Assembly (NCBI RefSeq): GCF_004001045.1
Contig: NZ_BIMK01000020.1
Span: 29,659 to 93,658 of the forward strand
DNA from: Paenibacillus chibensis
GTDB lineage: Bacteria > Bacillota > Bacilli > Paenibacillales > Paenibacillaceae
Length of the DNA: 64,000 nucleotides
Direction of reading: 5' to 3'
The translations under genes and the position numbers were made by a program. Below are positions 36,015 to 45,561 of the stretch, one piece after another; position 1 is the stretch's first letter, and each line of letters starts with the position of its first letter. The notes beneath the pieces are model-generated. The model was not told the DNA's origin and made no database searches. It worked only from the letters and a program-made list of their open reading frames with translations.

Positions 36015-37495
36015 GCCTTCGGGCCTCCTCTGCGGGCATAGTTGCTGAAAGCGGAAATTTCCTCTTCCTTGTGCTTGTCGAAAGGATACAGCGCCATCGG
36101 AATAAGGCCGATGAATACGGTGACCAGGGGAATCAGACCGGTCGCCACCCGGATGCCCAGCACCGCGGAGTCACTCTGCGTTTCCGCCAAGCCGTTATAA
36201 CCGAATGCCCCGATAACGCCCATGAAGACCACGGTTTGCAGGCTGGAGAAGGCGATAATGAAGATGGAGAACAACCCATTGAACAGCCCCGTTTTCCGCA
36301 CCCCCGTCACACGTTCGTTCTCATCGATCAGCAGCGCCCCGACCTGCGAGGTCGCAGTCCGGAAATAATTGACCGTGAACACGATCAGTACATAAGAAAA
36401 GGCAGCCGCCCAAATATTGTCCGCGAGGAAAATGCCGCCGTAACCCAGCACCGCAAAGCCCGTTCCCAGGTACACGCTTTTTTTCGTGCCGAACGTTTTC
36501 ACGATGTACCCTATGACAGGCAAAAATATCAGCGCAGTCACGTGCGTACTGACATCCACCACCGTCGCCGTCAAGCCGTCCACATTAAGCACATCATCCA
36601 TGTAGTAAAGATAAGGCGTAAAGTAGAATCCGATGGGACCCAGCGTAACGATGGAGTAGATTACATAGGTAAGGAAGGGACGTGATTTGATGATATGCCA
36701 TGCTTCCTTCCACATTTCACGCCGGTTCAGCGGCTGATGCTGCAGCGTTTCATGCATATGGGCATCATCCGGAAGTCCGCGCAGGGCCAGCACAAAAAAT
36801 ATCGTTTCCGCTGCAATGACCGCTGTAAAAATCGGAATAATGATCTCGCGCCTCCCGTCTCCAACCAGGAGCAGGGTGGGGATCAGCGTAATCAGAAAGG
36901 ACATCGCCTGCGAGATGTAGTTCTGAATAATGTTGACGTCAACACGCTCTTCCTTGGTGGGGGCCGCGATCAGCGTGTAGGATTGATACGCCACGCTGTA
37001 AGCGGTTGCGGCTGTGTCGTATATAAACAGCTCCACCGTGTACAGCAGGAAAATAAGCCACTGGCTCCAGTCCGTACTGGATAGCATCATGAGGAAGGAG
37101 GACACGATCATGAAAGGAACCGTCACGCGCATCAGATAGACGTATTTGCCGCGGTTCGGGCGATTCCTCATTTTGTCGATCCAGACGCCGATCATCGGGT
37201 CGTTCAAGGCGTTCCAAATGTTGTAGATGATGTACACCCAGCCTACATAGGTAGGACTCAGCCCGATCATGTCGGTGTAATACTTGATGAACACGTTATG
37301 AATGAGTACGCCGCCGACAGACAGAATGGGGCCCGGCAGGGCCAACTGCCATTTCTGTTTCAGGGTCAGACCGGTGCCGGTAAAACGAAACGCTCCGCGA
37401 ACGGAGCCTGCCATCTTCCGCAAGATGATCAAATATCCTTTCCTCCCTCGCTTTTCATCTTCGCCAGAGCCCTGCTGTTTGGTTGATTTGCCCAT
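36011..37495 (-). CDS. GPH-family sugar:cation symporter (MelB-like)
   Basis: 494 residues in the long form, with twelve transmembrane helices. The family signature DPMIGVWIDKMRNR is in the first cytoplasmic loop. Such carriers import glycosides, pentosides or hexuronides with Na+ or H+. The start is doubtful: the ATG at 37495 is directly preceded by TATAAT (37501-37496) and has no ribosome site, whereas a TTG at 37432 has GGGAGG 9 bases upstream and still precedes the first helix. The true protein may be 473 residues. It is the first gene of a three-gene overlapping operon. Confidence 0.9.
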   Translation of the reverse strand: MGKSTKQQGSGEDEKRGRKGYLIILRKMAGSVRGAFRFTGTGLTLKQKWQLALPGPILSVGGVLIHNVFIKYYTDMIGLSPTYVGWVYIIYNIWNALNDPMIGVWIDKMRNRPNRGKYVYLMRVTVPFMIVSSFLMMLSSTDWSQWLIFLLYTVELFIYDTAATAYSVAYQSYTLIAAPTKEERVDVNIIQNYISQAMSFLITLIPTLLLVGDGRREIIIPIFTAVIAAETIFFVLALRGLPDDAHMHETLQHQPLNRREMWKEAWHIIKSRPFLTYVIYSIVTLGPIGFYFTPYLYYMDDVLNVDGLTATVVDVSTHVTALIFLPVIGYIVKTFGTKKSVYLGTGFAVLGYGGIFLADNIWAAAFSYVLIVFTVNYFRTATSQVGALLIDENERVTGVRKTGLFNGLFSIFIIAFSSLQTVVFMGVIGAFGYNGLAETQSDSAVLGIRVATGLIPLVTVFIGLIPMALYPFDKHKEEEISAFSNYARRGGPKA

Positions 37496-37687
37496 ATTAT
37501 AAAGGATGGAGTCACTCCAGGCTAAAGAGGTTTCCGCAAATAATTTTCACGAAAAAAAGGCGGGTTTGATCCGAGTTTTATTCCGCGCAAAAAGGCTGCC
37601 CCGGCAGCCATCCGGCAGCAGCATGAATGTTGAATGGACCTACGAATGCATTCGTTGGCCGCAGCACCGAGAATTCCGGCAATCCCT

Positions 37688-38488
37688 TTACCAGCCGATA
37701 GACGCCGAACCCTGCGCGACGTATTCCGTGGGCGACTGGCCGCAGTGCTTTTTGAATACCCGATGGAAATACGAAGTATCGTAATACCCGAGATATTGCG
37801 ATATACCGGCGACCGTCATGTCCGAACCGAGCAGCAGGCTGCAGGCTTCCAGCATCCGCAGCTGGTGCATGTACCGGATCGGGGAGCGGCCGTGCACCTC
37901 CTTGAAGACGGCGGACGCGTAACTGGGGGAGCGGCCGATCAGTGCAGCCAGCCGGGTAATTTCGATCTGCTCCCGGTAGTGCTCCAGCAGGAAAGCCTTC
38001 ATCGTATCCGCATATTTCAGCTTGATAGGCGCCAGAGCCGGCTTGTCCAGCTCGCGGGCAATCATGCCAAGGAGCTCCTGCAGAATGCCGAGGCAGATGA
38101 TCGAGCGGTAGCTTCTGCCGCCCCGCATCTCCTCGTACAGCTTGTCGCAGCGGTGGAAGGCGTACTCGATCGGAGATAACCTGAACCGGACAAATTGCCC
38201 TTGATCCAGGAACGGAATTCCTGTCTTCGCCCCGGGCTCGCATGTAAACAAAACGGTATGCTTTTGATGGGGGATGCCGCTTAGGTTCTCTCCTGCGCGC
38301 CGGGCTCCCCGGGGAATGAACAGCACGTCCCCCGCCTCCGCGTCCGTAACTTGTTCATTAATCTCGTAACGCACACGGCCCTCCCTTACGACCACGAGCA
38401 CGTTGTACGGAATGGTTTCAAGCTGGGTTCTCCAATCGGGGATGTTTTGATCGAAATTTACACTCAAGATTTGAATCATATTCGGCAC
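37688..38488 (-). CDS. AraC-family transcriptional regulator
   Basis: 266 residues. A cupin-like N-terminal sensing domain (GDVLFIPRGARR at about 54-65) is followed by a C-terminal AraC domain with two helix-turn-helix units (RLAALIGRSPSYASAVFKEV and GISQYLGYYDTSYFHRVFKK). It is divergent from the sulfatase gene, whose promoter carries direct repeats well placed for an AraC activator. A role in sulfated-glycan use is inferred from that. Confidence 0.92.
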   Translation of the reverse strand: MPNMIQILSVNFDQNIPDWRTQLETIPYNVLVVVREGRVRYEINEQVTDAEAGDVLFIPRGARRAGENLSGIPHQKHTVLFTCEPGAKTGIPFLDQGQFVRFRLSPIEYAFHRCDKLYEEMRGGRSYRSIICLGILQELLGMIARELDKPALAPIKLKYADTMKAFLLEHYREQIEITRLAALIGRSPSYASAVFKEVHGRSPIRYMHQLRMLEACSLLLGSDMTVAGISQYLGYYDTSYFHRVFKKHCGQSPTEYVAQGSASIGW

Positions 38489-38589
38489 CTCTTCGCTTCA
38501 CCTGTTACATGAAACCCTATCATACCAGGGATTACACGTAAACCACGGGTCTATCGTTCTGCCTGAAGCCCAAAAAAATCATAGTGGAA

Positions 38590-38645
38590 ATGTACAACGA
38601 TTCAATGAATGTACATCGACGGTGAAAGGGCGGCACGCCTATAAT
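38590..38645 (+). promoter_or_regulatory. Sulfatase promoter with AraC-type direct repeats
   Basis: Direct repeats ATGTACAACGA (38590-38600) and ATGTACATCGA (38609-38619) are 19 bp apart. They touch the position where a -35 box would be (about 38617-38622, CGACGG, a poor match) for the good -10 box TATAAT at 38640-38645. Weak -35 plus adjacent direct repeats is the layout of an AraC-activated class II promoter. Confidence 0.6.
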
Positions 38646-38692
38646 TCACGGCATAGGCTTTTCAAATCATATCCGGAGAGGATGAATGAACG

Positions 38693-40159
38693 ATGAGAGT
38701 GTTACTGCTGGATTTGGATTCAACGAGACCGGACCACCTGGGCTGCTATGGATACCACCGGAATACCTCGCCCCATATTGACCGCGTGGCGGCCGAGGGC
38801 GTCCGCTTCGATCAGTACTACACCTCGGACGCCCCTTGCTTTCCGTCGCGTTCGGCGCTGATGACGGGCCGCTTCGGTATCCATAACGGCGTGGTCGGCC
38901 ACGGAGGGACAGCGGCTGACGTCCGGCATGAAGGGCCGGACCGCGATTTTCACGACAGACTGACCTCGGAGAGCTTTCCTGCGGTCTTCCGCCGGGCGGG
39001 CATGCGGACTGCATTGGTAAGCCCGTTTGGCGAGCGGCATTCCGCCTGGACTTTTTATGCCGGATTCAATGAAATTTATAATACGGGCAAGAGCGGCATG
39101 GAGTCGGCCGAGGAAGTTACCCCGGTCGTGCTGGACTGGATCGAACGCAACGCGGAACAGGACGACTGGCTGCTGTACGTGAACTATTGGGACCCGCACA
39201 CCCCGTACCGGGCGCCGGAGTCGTTCGGCAACCCGTTTCAGGACGACCCGCTTCCGGCTTGGATCACTGAAGAGGTCCTGGAGCGCCACAAGCAAAAGGT
39301 CGGCCCCCACGGCGCGAACGAAATCAATATGTATAACAGCAGCACATCGCCGAAATACCCTCGTCATCCCGGCGATATCCGGGACATGGAAGGTTTGCGG
39401 ACGATGATCGACGGTTACGATTGCGGCGTCCGGCATATGGACGATCATATCGGAATGATTCTAAACAGGTTGACCGAAAAAGGAATTATGGATGACCTGG
39501 TCATCATCATCACCGCCGACCACGGCGAAAACCTGGGAGAGCTCGGCATTTACGGTGAGCACGCCACCGCGGACCAAGGCACCTGCCGTATCCCGATGAT
39601 CATCCGGTGGCCAGGCATGCAGCAGGGAATATCCGATGATTCGCTGCACTACCACCTCGACCTGGTGCCGACGATGGCGGAGATGCTGGGCGTCGAACCG
39701 GCGCAGAGCTGGGACGGCCGCAGCTATGCCGACACGCTGCGCAGCGGAAATCCTGACGGAAGAGAATACCTGGTCGTCTCGCAGTGCGCCCACGTATGCC
39801 AGCGCAGCGTGCGGTTCGGGGACTGGCTGTATACCCGCACATACCATGACGGGTATCACCTTTTCGATAAAGAAATGCTGTTCCATATCGCGGAGGATGC
39901 CCACGAGCAGAACAATCTGGCGCAGGAACGGAGAGATTTGTGCAAGGAAGCGGTCTACTTGCTGAACGAATGGCATGACGAGATGATGATGACGATGAAA
40001 TTCGACGTAGACCCGCTGTGGACGGTCATCCAGGAAGGCGGGCCGTACCATGCGAAGGGACATCTTCCGATGTACATCGAACGGCTGGAGGAGACCGGAA
40101 GAGGGCATGCCGTGCCCGAACTCAAGCGCCGGCATCCGGGAGAGTTTACCCGGAATTAA
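38693..40159 (+). CDS. Cys-type sulfatase
   Basis: 488 residues, no signal peptide, so it is probably cytoplasmic. The sulfatase signature C-F-P-S-R starts at C49, the residue converted to formylglycine by a maturation enzyme encoded elsewhere. Metal ligands expected at the N-terminus (DLDSTRPDHLGCYG) and in IITADHGENLGE are present. It removes sulfate from a sulfated sugar or glycan; its substrate is unknown. A GGAGAGG site lies 11 bases before the ATG. It is divergent from an AraC gene and followed by its own terminator. Confidence 0.93.
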   Translation: MRVLLLDLDSTRPDHLGCYGYHRNTSPHIDRVAAEGVRFDQYYTSDAPCFPSRSALMTGRFGIHNGVVGHGGTAADVRHEGPDRDFHDRLTSESFPAVFRRAGMRTALVSPFGERHSAWTFYAGFNEIYNTGKSGMESAEEVTPVVLDWIERNAEQDDWLLYVNYWDPHTPYRAPESFGNPFQDDPLPAWITEEVLERHKQKVGPHGANEINMYNSSTSPKYPRHPGDIRDMEGLRTMIDGYDCGVRHMDDHIGMILNRLTEKGIMDDLVIIITADHGENLGELGIYGEHATADQGTCRIPMIIRWPGMQQGISDDSLHYHLDLVPTMAEMLGVEPAQSWDGRSYADTLRSGNPDGREYLVVSQCAHVCQRSVRFGDWLYTRTYHDGYHLFDKEMLFHIAEDAHEQNNLAQERRDLCKEAVYLLNEWHDEMMMTMKFDVDPLWTVIQEGGPYHAKGHLPMYIERLEETGRGHAVPELKRRHPGEFTRN

Positions 40160-40178
40160 GCGGGGCGGGCTGGAATAA

Positions 40179-40213
40179 GGAAAGGGACTATCACGTGAGG
40201 ATAGTCCCTTTCC
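40179..40213 (+). terminator. Intrinsic terminator of the sulfatase gene
   Basis: A perfect 14-bp stem GGAAAGGGACTATC / GATAGTCCCTTTCC with a 7-nt loop, followed by TATTTT. Confidence 0.88.
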
Positions 40214-40255
40214 TATTTTCGGATGCCAGGACCTTGATGATCATCCTGAAAGGCA

Positions 40256-41158
40256 TTACGCATGATTTTTCTTTCTCGTGCGCCACCGGGTCGGAGCTTC
40301 TCCCATCACCCGCTTGAACTGCCGGTTGAAGCTGGACAGGGTCGCATAGCCAACTTCCTCGGAAATGGCCAATACGCTGTTGTCGCTATGGCACAGCAGG
40401 GCAGCCGCGACCTGAATGCGCACGTTGTTGATATAATCCAGCGGAGCCATACCCATGCACTTGCGGAAAATGCGGCGGAAATGAGTAACGCTGAGGCAGC
40501 ATACCCCGGCCAAACGTTGAACCGGGACCGAATCCATATAGTGCTGGGAAATATATTCGAGCGCTTTGGATATTTTGTGCATGTCGTGCCGGTCAGCCCT
40601 GCTCGCCGCGGCTTCGGGTATCCCCTCGTCTTGCAGCATCGTTTGCCTGCCGATCAGCGTCAGGAGGGTCCAGATGTATCCTTTCGCAGCCGATTCATAC
40701 CCCGGCTGACGCCGCTCCAGCTCCTTCATTGCGTTATCTGTCAGCCGGACGACCTCGGCATGCTTATCGGAAGTGACGATGTTGCAGAACCCGGGGTGAC
40801 TCTGCTTTCCGGCCCGATCCCAGAATCCGGAGGATACCGCGTCCGCCGAGAAAAGGGCCTTCGGGTCAACGAAGCAGAAATGCCACTTGCTTACGTTTCC
40901 CTTTAAGCTCTGAGCAAGGTGAAGCTGGTTCGGAAAGATAATGCTCACGTCTCCCTGGGCGTAAGGCAGGACTTTGTCTTCGATGAAAAAGACCCCTGAA
41001 CCCTCGAAACAGTAGCCGATCTCAATGCAGTTGTGAAAGTGCAGATACGTAATCTCGTCATCCCCCTGAACGTAATTGTTCATCCAGTCGACGGGGAAAT
41101 CGGAGGGCAGCACATAAGGCTGGGAAACCACTTTATAATCGGATGGTCGATTTTGCAC
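40256..41158 (-). CDS. AraC-family transcriptional regulator
   Basis: 300 residues from a GTG with AAAGGA about 9 bases upstream. The cupin sensor has the H-x-H-x-C-x-E-type motif LHFHNCIEIGY (about 39-49) and GDVSIIFPNQLHL. The C-terminal AraC domain covers about 195-295 (RLAGVCCLSVTHFRRIFRK, AISEEVGYATLSSFNRQFK). It is divergent from the ADP-ribosylglycohydrolase gene, separated by 91 bases, so that gene is the likely target. Confidence 0.92.
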   Translation of the reverse strand: MQNRPSDYKVVSQPYVLPSDFPVDWMNNYVQGDDEITYLHFHNCIEIGYCFEGSGVFFIEDKVLPYAQGDVSIIFPNQLHLAQSLKGNVSKWHFCFVDPKALFSADAVSSGFWDRAGKQSHPGFCNIVTSDKHAEVVRLTDNAMKELERRQPGYESAAKGYIWTLLTLIGRQTMLQDEGIPEAAASRADRHDMHKISKALEYISQHYMDSVPVQRLAGVCCLSVTHFRRIFRKCMGMAPLDYINNVRIQVAAALLCHSDNSVLAISEEVGYATLSSFNRQFKRVMGEAPTRWRTRKKNHA

Positions 41159-41249
41159 AGTTTTCAGTCCTTTTTCGGCAGAACCGATGTTTTCCTTATA
41201 TTAAACTATCCTTGAACATCATTCATTAATTCCGGGAAAGGAGTTTGAT

Positions 41250-42557
41250 ATGGCTTATCCTAAGGAACCAAAGGTGCATGAGCTGGCAGGCCAAATTATC
41301 GAATACGGGCGGCTCGCCCATGAATACGGGGGGCGGGACGTCGCCGCTGCCTGGGGCGACATTGAAGACAAAATGAAGGAAACGATCGAGAGATTAAAAG
41401 GCTTGCCGGTCGACGCCCACCTCCGGGAGCAGGAGCCGGATGATCTCCCGTCCATCCGGGCGCAGCGTACCGAAGGCCCCCGAAGACTGTGGGGATCGCT
41501 CGACCGGGCGGTCTATAAGGAGAAGCTGGAAGGCGCGATGCTCGCCCGTTTTGCCGGATGCACGCTCGGAGCGCCGGTCGAATTTTGGGGCGTGCGCGAC
41601 ATGGAGCAATGGGCTGCATACATCGGGGATGCGTTTCCCCCGCAGCATTATTGGTCCAAAATCAAAAATCCGAATGATCTTCGCTATGGCAAAAGCACCT
41701 TCCAAGAATATACCTTGGAGGGCTTGACTCAGGTCCCCGTGGACGACGACATTACGTATACGATCCTCGGGCTGCTTATTGCCGAAGAGCACGGTCTCCA
41801 TTTCACGACGGAAGATGTGGGGGAGAGCTGGCTGAGATATCTCCCCGTCGCTTGTACGGCCGAGGAAGCCGCGTTGAACAATTTGAAGGCGGGCATCCCT
41901 GCGCTGCAAGCGGCTGACGTGAACAATCCGTTCTGCCAATGGATCGGAGCGGATATCCGGTCCGACCCGTGGGCTTATATGGCACCGGCCTATCCGGCCA
42001 AGGCAGCGGAATATGCTTATCGGGACGCTTATTTGAGCCATCGGAGGAACGGAATCTACGGCGAGATGTTTTTCAGCGCCGCACAATCGGCGGCCTTCGC
42101 CGTCGATCATCCCGAGCAGGCGCTTCGCATCGGCCTGACCGAGATTCCGAAAGGCTGCCAACTCTACAAAGACGTGGAATGGGCGCTTGAAGCCAGCAGC
42201 GGAATCCATGATTACAAGGAAGCGCGGGCGGCAGTGGATGAGCGCTTCCAAGGGATGTCGGGCGTGCATACCAATAACAACGCCTGCCTGACGGTATTCG
42301 GCCTGATGATCGGAGGGACCGACGTGTCCAAGGTCATCTCCGAGACGGTTGCAATGGGGCTGGATAACGACTGCACGGCGGCGACGGCCGGCAGCATCGC
42401 CGGCGCGATCGCAGGGAAGTCCGGCGTGCCCGAGCACTGGGTTAAGCCGTTTCATGATACGGTAACGACCTACATGATGGAGGCGGAGAAGTTTAAGATT
42501 AGCGACTTGGTCGAAAGATTCACGGTGCTTGCCGACCAAACGCATCGCGAAGCATAA
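41250..42557 (+). CDS. ADP-ribosylglycohydrolase-fold protein
   Basis: 435 residues from an ATG with AAAGGAG 7 bases upstream. After a helical N-terminal segment (about 1-90) comes the ARH/DraG fold: AMLARFAGCTLGAPVE, the metal-binding DDD of VDDDITYT, and the second metal motif LDNDCTAATAGSIAGAI near residue 370. ARH enzymes remove ADP-ribose from proteins or small molecules. Many Firmicute members stand next to AraC regulators in sugar or nucleoside regions, and a small-molecule N-glycoside substrate is as likely as a protein. The substrate is not predictable. Confidence 0.87.
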   Translation: MAYPKEPKVHELAGQIIEYGRLAHEYGGRDVAAAWGDIEDKMKETIERLKGLPVDAHLREQEPDDLPSIRAQRTEGPRRLWGSLDRAVYKEKLEGAMLARFAGCTLGAPVEFWGVRDMEQWAAYIGDAFPPQHYWSKIKNPNDLRYGKSTFQEYTLEGLTQVPVDDDITYTILGLLIAEEHGLHFTTEDVGESWLRYLPVACTAEEAALNNLKAGIPALQAADVNNPFCQWIGADIRSDPWAYMAPAYPAKAAEYAYRDAYLSHRRNGIYGEMFFSAAQSAAFAVDHPEQALRIGLTEIPKGCQLYKDVEWALEASSGIHDYKEARAAVDERFQGMSGVHTNNNACLTVFGLMIGGTDVSKVISETVAMGLDNDCTAATAGSIAGAIAGKSGVPEHWVKPFHDTVTTYMMEAEKFKISDLVERFTVLADQTHREA

Positions 42558-42707
42558 AAAGGGAGCGGCGGCCTCGTCCCCTTCCCAAGATCGAACCGGC
42601 ACGAATCCGGGCTACGGCCCTTATCGTTTGCAGAGGAACCAAAGAACCGGAGCTATCCCGGGTTGTCGAAGACCCGCTTGGCCCGTGCGCCGCCACAGAC
42701 AGTCTAA

Positions 42708-42738
42708 AGGGCCGCTCCTGCTATGCGGAAGCGGCCCT
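42708..42738 (-). terminator. GC-rich hairpin after the lipoprotein gene
   Basis: Stem AGGGCCGCT / AGCGGCCCT, 10 bases after the minus-strand stop, followed by TTTAG. Probable terminator. Confidence 0.6.
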
Positions 42739-42747
42739 GATACATTA

Positions 42748-44133
42748 TTAATTCTGCTTCTGCACGGCGGAGATGGCAGATATCCTCCATTTCCCCTCCG
42801 ATCTGTTCAGCGTAAAATCAACACTCGTCCCTTCTCCCTCGCCCATCGCAGCACGGATGACCTTCAAGTCTTCCTCATTCCTCAGCGTCTCGTAGCTGAG
42901 CCCGTTATCTCCTCCATACGCATGGATGACGTTCGGATTCAGGTCCTGCTCAATCGGGAACGTCCGCGCCTGTGGCGTCGACGCCAACTGGCCGATTTCG
43001 CTCCCGAAGTATTCCGGGCTTATCTGGTCCTCTATCCAATTGCGCACGACATCCTCGGCAGTCTCCGGATATACAAAGCTTCCCGTTTCGTTCCGGTACG
43101 CCACTTTCCAGGCCTCGGGCTTCGTGCCGTTAAACGGCTCGTATACCGTGACGACATGCTGCTGCAGATCGTCGTATCCGAAGATGGACACGCTATCGTA
43201 TACTCCGTCGCCGTCCACGTCCTTCAGCAGCCTCTCGCCGCGGTTGGTGGCATCCGGATAATTATGCTTGACCAGGCCGACCCGCCCCCCGATCAGCCGA
43301 TACACGCTGAAGCCCTTGGCTTCGCCTTCATTCTCCGCATAGACGACGATATAAGGCTCCTTCCCGGGCGTGAGCGGCTGAATCGCAAACTTGACGTTCA
43401 TATGCTCAATCCCGGCAATCGGATCGACCAGCTCGCCTAGAATGGCGTAGACGCTACCCTTCGTCTTCACCACGTAGTTCCGTTCCTGGTACGTCACGAT
43501 CTTTTCCTTGGCGCCATCCCCGTCCAGATCACCCTGGGCGCGCACATCCAGTTTAACCGTTTGAGCGCTTGCACCTGCCACATACGCAGCAAAGGAATCC
43601 CGGCCTTCATCTGAACGCTGCTCTTCTTCAGATGCCGTCCAGGCCTTCTTCCGGCCGTCGACGGCCGTTTCCATCACCAGCTGCCGCTTCCGGTCGCATA
43701 CGACGTCGATCCGCGGCGAACCAGCCGAATCCGCGATGCTGAAGCTCCAATACGCATTCGCTTGCGCCAAGTCCGCCAAAAGCCGGCGCAGCTCGCCTTG
43801 GTTGTTGGAATCGCTAAGGGAAGGCGGCATGTCCACATAAAATACAGGATAGGTTTTTGATTGCTGCAAAACCACCTTGCCCAGCTTCACGCCGTGAGCG
43901 GCAAACACTTTTTTCACGGGATGATCCCACGCCCCCACATCGGAGATGACGACATCCTCTGTCTGCGCGCTCCCCTGCGACTGAGCCGGCCGCTCTTGGC
44001 CCTGGTTCGGGGACGATGCACGAACGGGCGCTGCCGCTGCGCGGTCTGCCGTTTGATTCGAGGCCGAACCGCCGGTCTGGCAGCCGGGCAGCATAAGCAA
44101 CATGCAAGTGATATAAACGATCGCTTTCTTCAT
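42748..44133 (-). CDS. Putative lipoprotein with calcium-loop-like repeats
   Basis: 461 residues. A signal peptide with lipobox MLPGC is followed by a low-complexity Q/S/A-rich linker (about 20-60). Two acidic loops, GDLDGDGAKEK (about 210) and KDVDGDGVYDS (about 310), resemble dockerin/EF-hand or FG-GAP calcium loops. The middle region may be a propeller-like fold. Not assigned to a characterised family; it should be outside the cell, tethered to the membrane. It is divergent from the LCP gene with 270 bases between. Confidence 0.7.
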   Translation of the reverse strand: MKKAIVYITCMLLMLPGCQTGGSASNQTADRAAAAPVRASSPNQGQERPAQSQGSAQTEDVVISDVGAWDHPVKKVFAAHGVKLGKVVLQQSKTYPVFYVDMPPSLSDSNNQGELRRLLADLAQANAYWSFSIADSAGSPRIDVVCDRKRQLVMETAVDGRKKAWTASEEEQRSDEGRDSFAAYVAGASAQTVKLDVRAQGDLDGDGAKEKIVTYQERNYVVKTKGSVYAILGELVDPIAGIEHMNVKFAIQPLTPGKEPYIVVYAENEGEAKGFSVYRLIGGRVGLVKHNYPDATNRGERLLKDVDGDGVYDSVSIFGYDDLQQHVVTVYEPFNGTKPEAWKVAYRNETGSFVYPETAEDVVRNWIEDQISPEYFGSEIGQLASTPQARTFPIEQDLNPNVIHAYGGDNGLSYETLRNEEDLKVIRAAMGEGEGTSVDFTLNRSEGKWRISAISAVQKQN

Positions 44134-44403
44134 AAATCTCCCTTTTCGAGCAAAATGTATGCTACTTTAGGATTCGACCTCGGTGCTGCCAAAACCTTCG
44201 GCGCGCCCCCCTGCATTTGCTCAATGATAGGTTTTTATAGTATACATAGATATAGCGGATTTTTACGAGAAATGATAGAAACCCTCGCTTGCTTGGGAAA
44301 CGACGTACCGGCCTGTCGCGAATAAACGCGGATGTCCAGCCTGCGGGCTGATGGATTGGCGGTTCCTCCCGAGCGAACTACCTTTTAGAAAGTGGAGGAA
44401 ATT

Positions 44404-45465
44404 ATGGCTCGTCCCAAGAAAAAAAAGAGTGTTGTTCGCAAAGTAGTACTCAGCTTCATCGGCGTGATTGGAGTCTTGATCATCGCTGCCGGGGTTTATG
44501 CCGGAGTGCTCCATCAAAAGGCCATGTCAGCCGTACATAAAATTGCCGCGGCCGAATACCAGTCTTCGCAGCATGAACCATCGGAACGCCCGGTTCCTCA
44601 AACGGAAAACGTCAGCGAGGATGACCTGAAGCCAAAGACCTTCCTCCTCACCGGCATTGACAACCGCGAGGGCAGCGGCGGCACGATGAACACCGACGTG
44701 ATGATGCTCGTGACGCTGAACCCGGAGACGAAAAGCGCCAGCCTGCTCTCCATTCCGCGCGACCTGAAGATCACGCTGGAAGGGCAGTCGAGCCACAAAG
44801 CAAACTATTATTTCGCCCATAATTATATCAAAGACAAATCCACGGCCATGGAAGAAACCAAAAAGCAATTTGGCGACCTGTTCCACCTTCCGATCGATTA
44901 TATGGTGATGATCAACTTCGACGGCTTCCGCCAGGCGATCGACGCCGTAGGCGGGCTCGATATCGATGTGGACATGGATATGCGTTACCAGGATACCGCT
45001 GACGGCACGGACATCAATCTCACGAAAGGTCCGCAGCATCTCGACGGGAAGCAAACGCTCGATTTCGTGAGATACCGCAAGTCCAATGACGGCAGCTCGC
45101 CTTCGTCGGATTTTGACCGCAACAAGCGCCAGCAGATCGTCTTAAACCAGATGCTGGACAAGCTCACTTCCCTGAACGGCATCAGCCAGTGGGGACACAT
45201 TCTGGATATCATCGGCGATAACGTCAAAACGGATATCCCTGAAGACAGCCTGACGCGCTGGATCATGAACTTCAGAAAAATGAAGCCGGATACCACCAGC
45301 CTGCTTACGGTGGAGGGCGATTGGAAAAGTCCTTTCGTATATTGGAACGAAGAGGATCTGAAGCAAGCGATGGAAACCCTGTACTCGAACATAGGGCTGC
45401 AGTATAACGGCAAACATAACCTTGGCGAACATCTGGGTCTGTACAGCAAGCCGAGTCAAAAATAA
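44404..45465 (+). CDS. LytR-CpsA-Psr (LCP) family cell-wall polymer ligase
   Basis: 353 residues from the ATG at 44404 (GGAGG 5 bases upstream). A basic cytoplasmic N-terminus (RPKKKKS) and one transmembrane helix (about 15-37) lead to the extracellular LCP domain: FLLTGIDNREGSGGTMNTDVM (split across the key R and D), SIPRDLKITLEG and VRYRKSNDGSSPSSDFDRNKRQQ near 225-245. LCP proteins move lipid-linked teichoic acid or other anionic polymers onto peptidoglycan. In an SLH-anchored organism they may also attach the pyruvylated secondary polymer. Confidence 0.94.
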   Translation: MARPKKKKSVVRKVVLSFIGVIGVLIIAAGVYAGVLHQKAMSAVHKIAAAEYQSSQHEPSERPVPQTENVSEDDLKPKTFLLTGIDNREGSGGTMNTDVMMLVTLNPETKSASLLSIPRDLKITLEGQSSHKANYYFAHNYIKDKSTAMEETKKQFGDLFHLPIDYMVMINFDGFRQAIDAVGGLDIDVDMDMRYQDTADGTDINLTKGPQHLDGKQTLDFVRYRKSNDGSSPSSDFDRNKRQQIVLNQMLDKLTSLNGISQWGHILDIIGDNVKTDIPEDSLTRWIMNFRKMKPDTTSLLTVEGDWKSPFVYWNEEDLKQAMETLYSNIGLQYNGKHNLGEHLGLYSKPSQK

Positions 45466-45478
45466 CGATACGTACCGA

Positions 45479-45514
45479 CAAACAACCACAACCGGAAAAG
45501 GTTGTGGTTGTTTG
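45479..45514. terminator. Intrinsic terminator between LCP and phnX
   Basis: A perfect 15-bp stem, CAAACAACCACAACC with its complement at 45500-45514, between convergent genes. Confidence 0.85.
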
Positions 45515-45561
45515 CTCATGCTATCCGTTTGAAGGGCTATGTCCGACGTACCCGGTAACAT

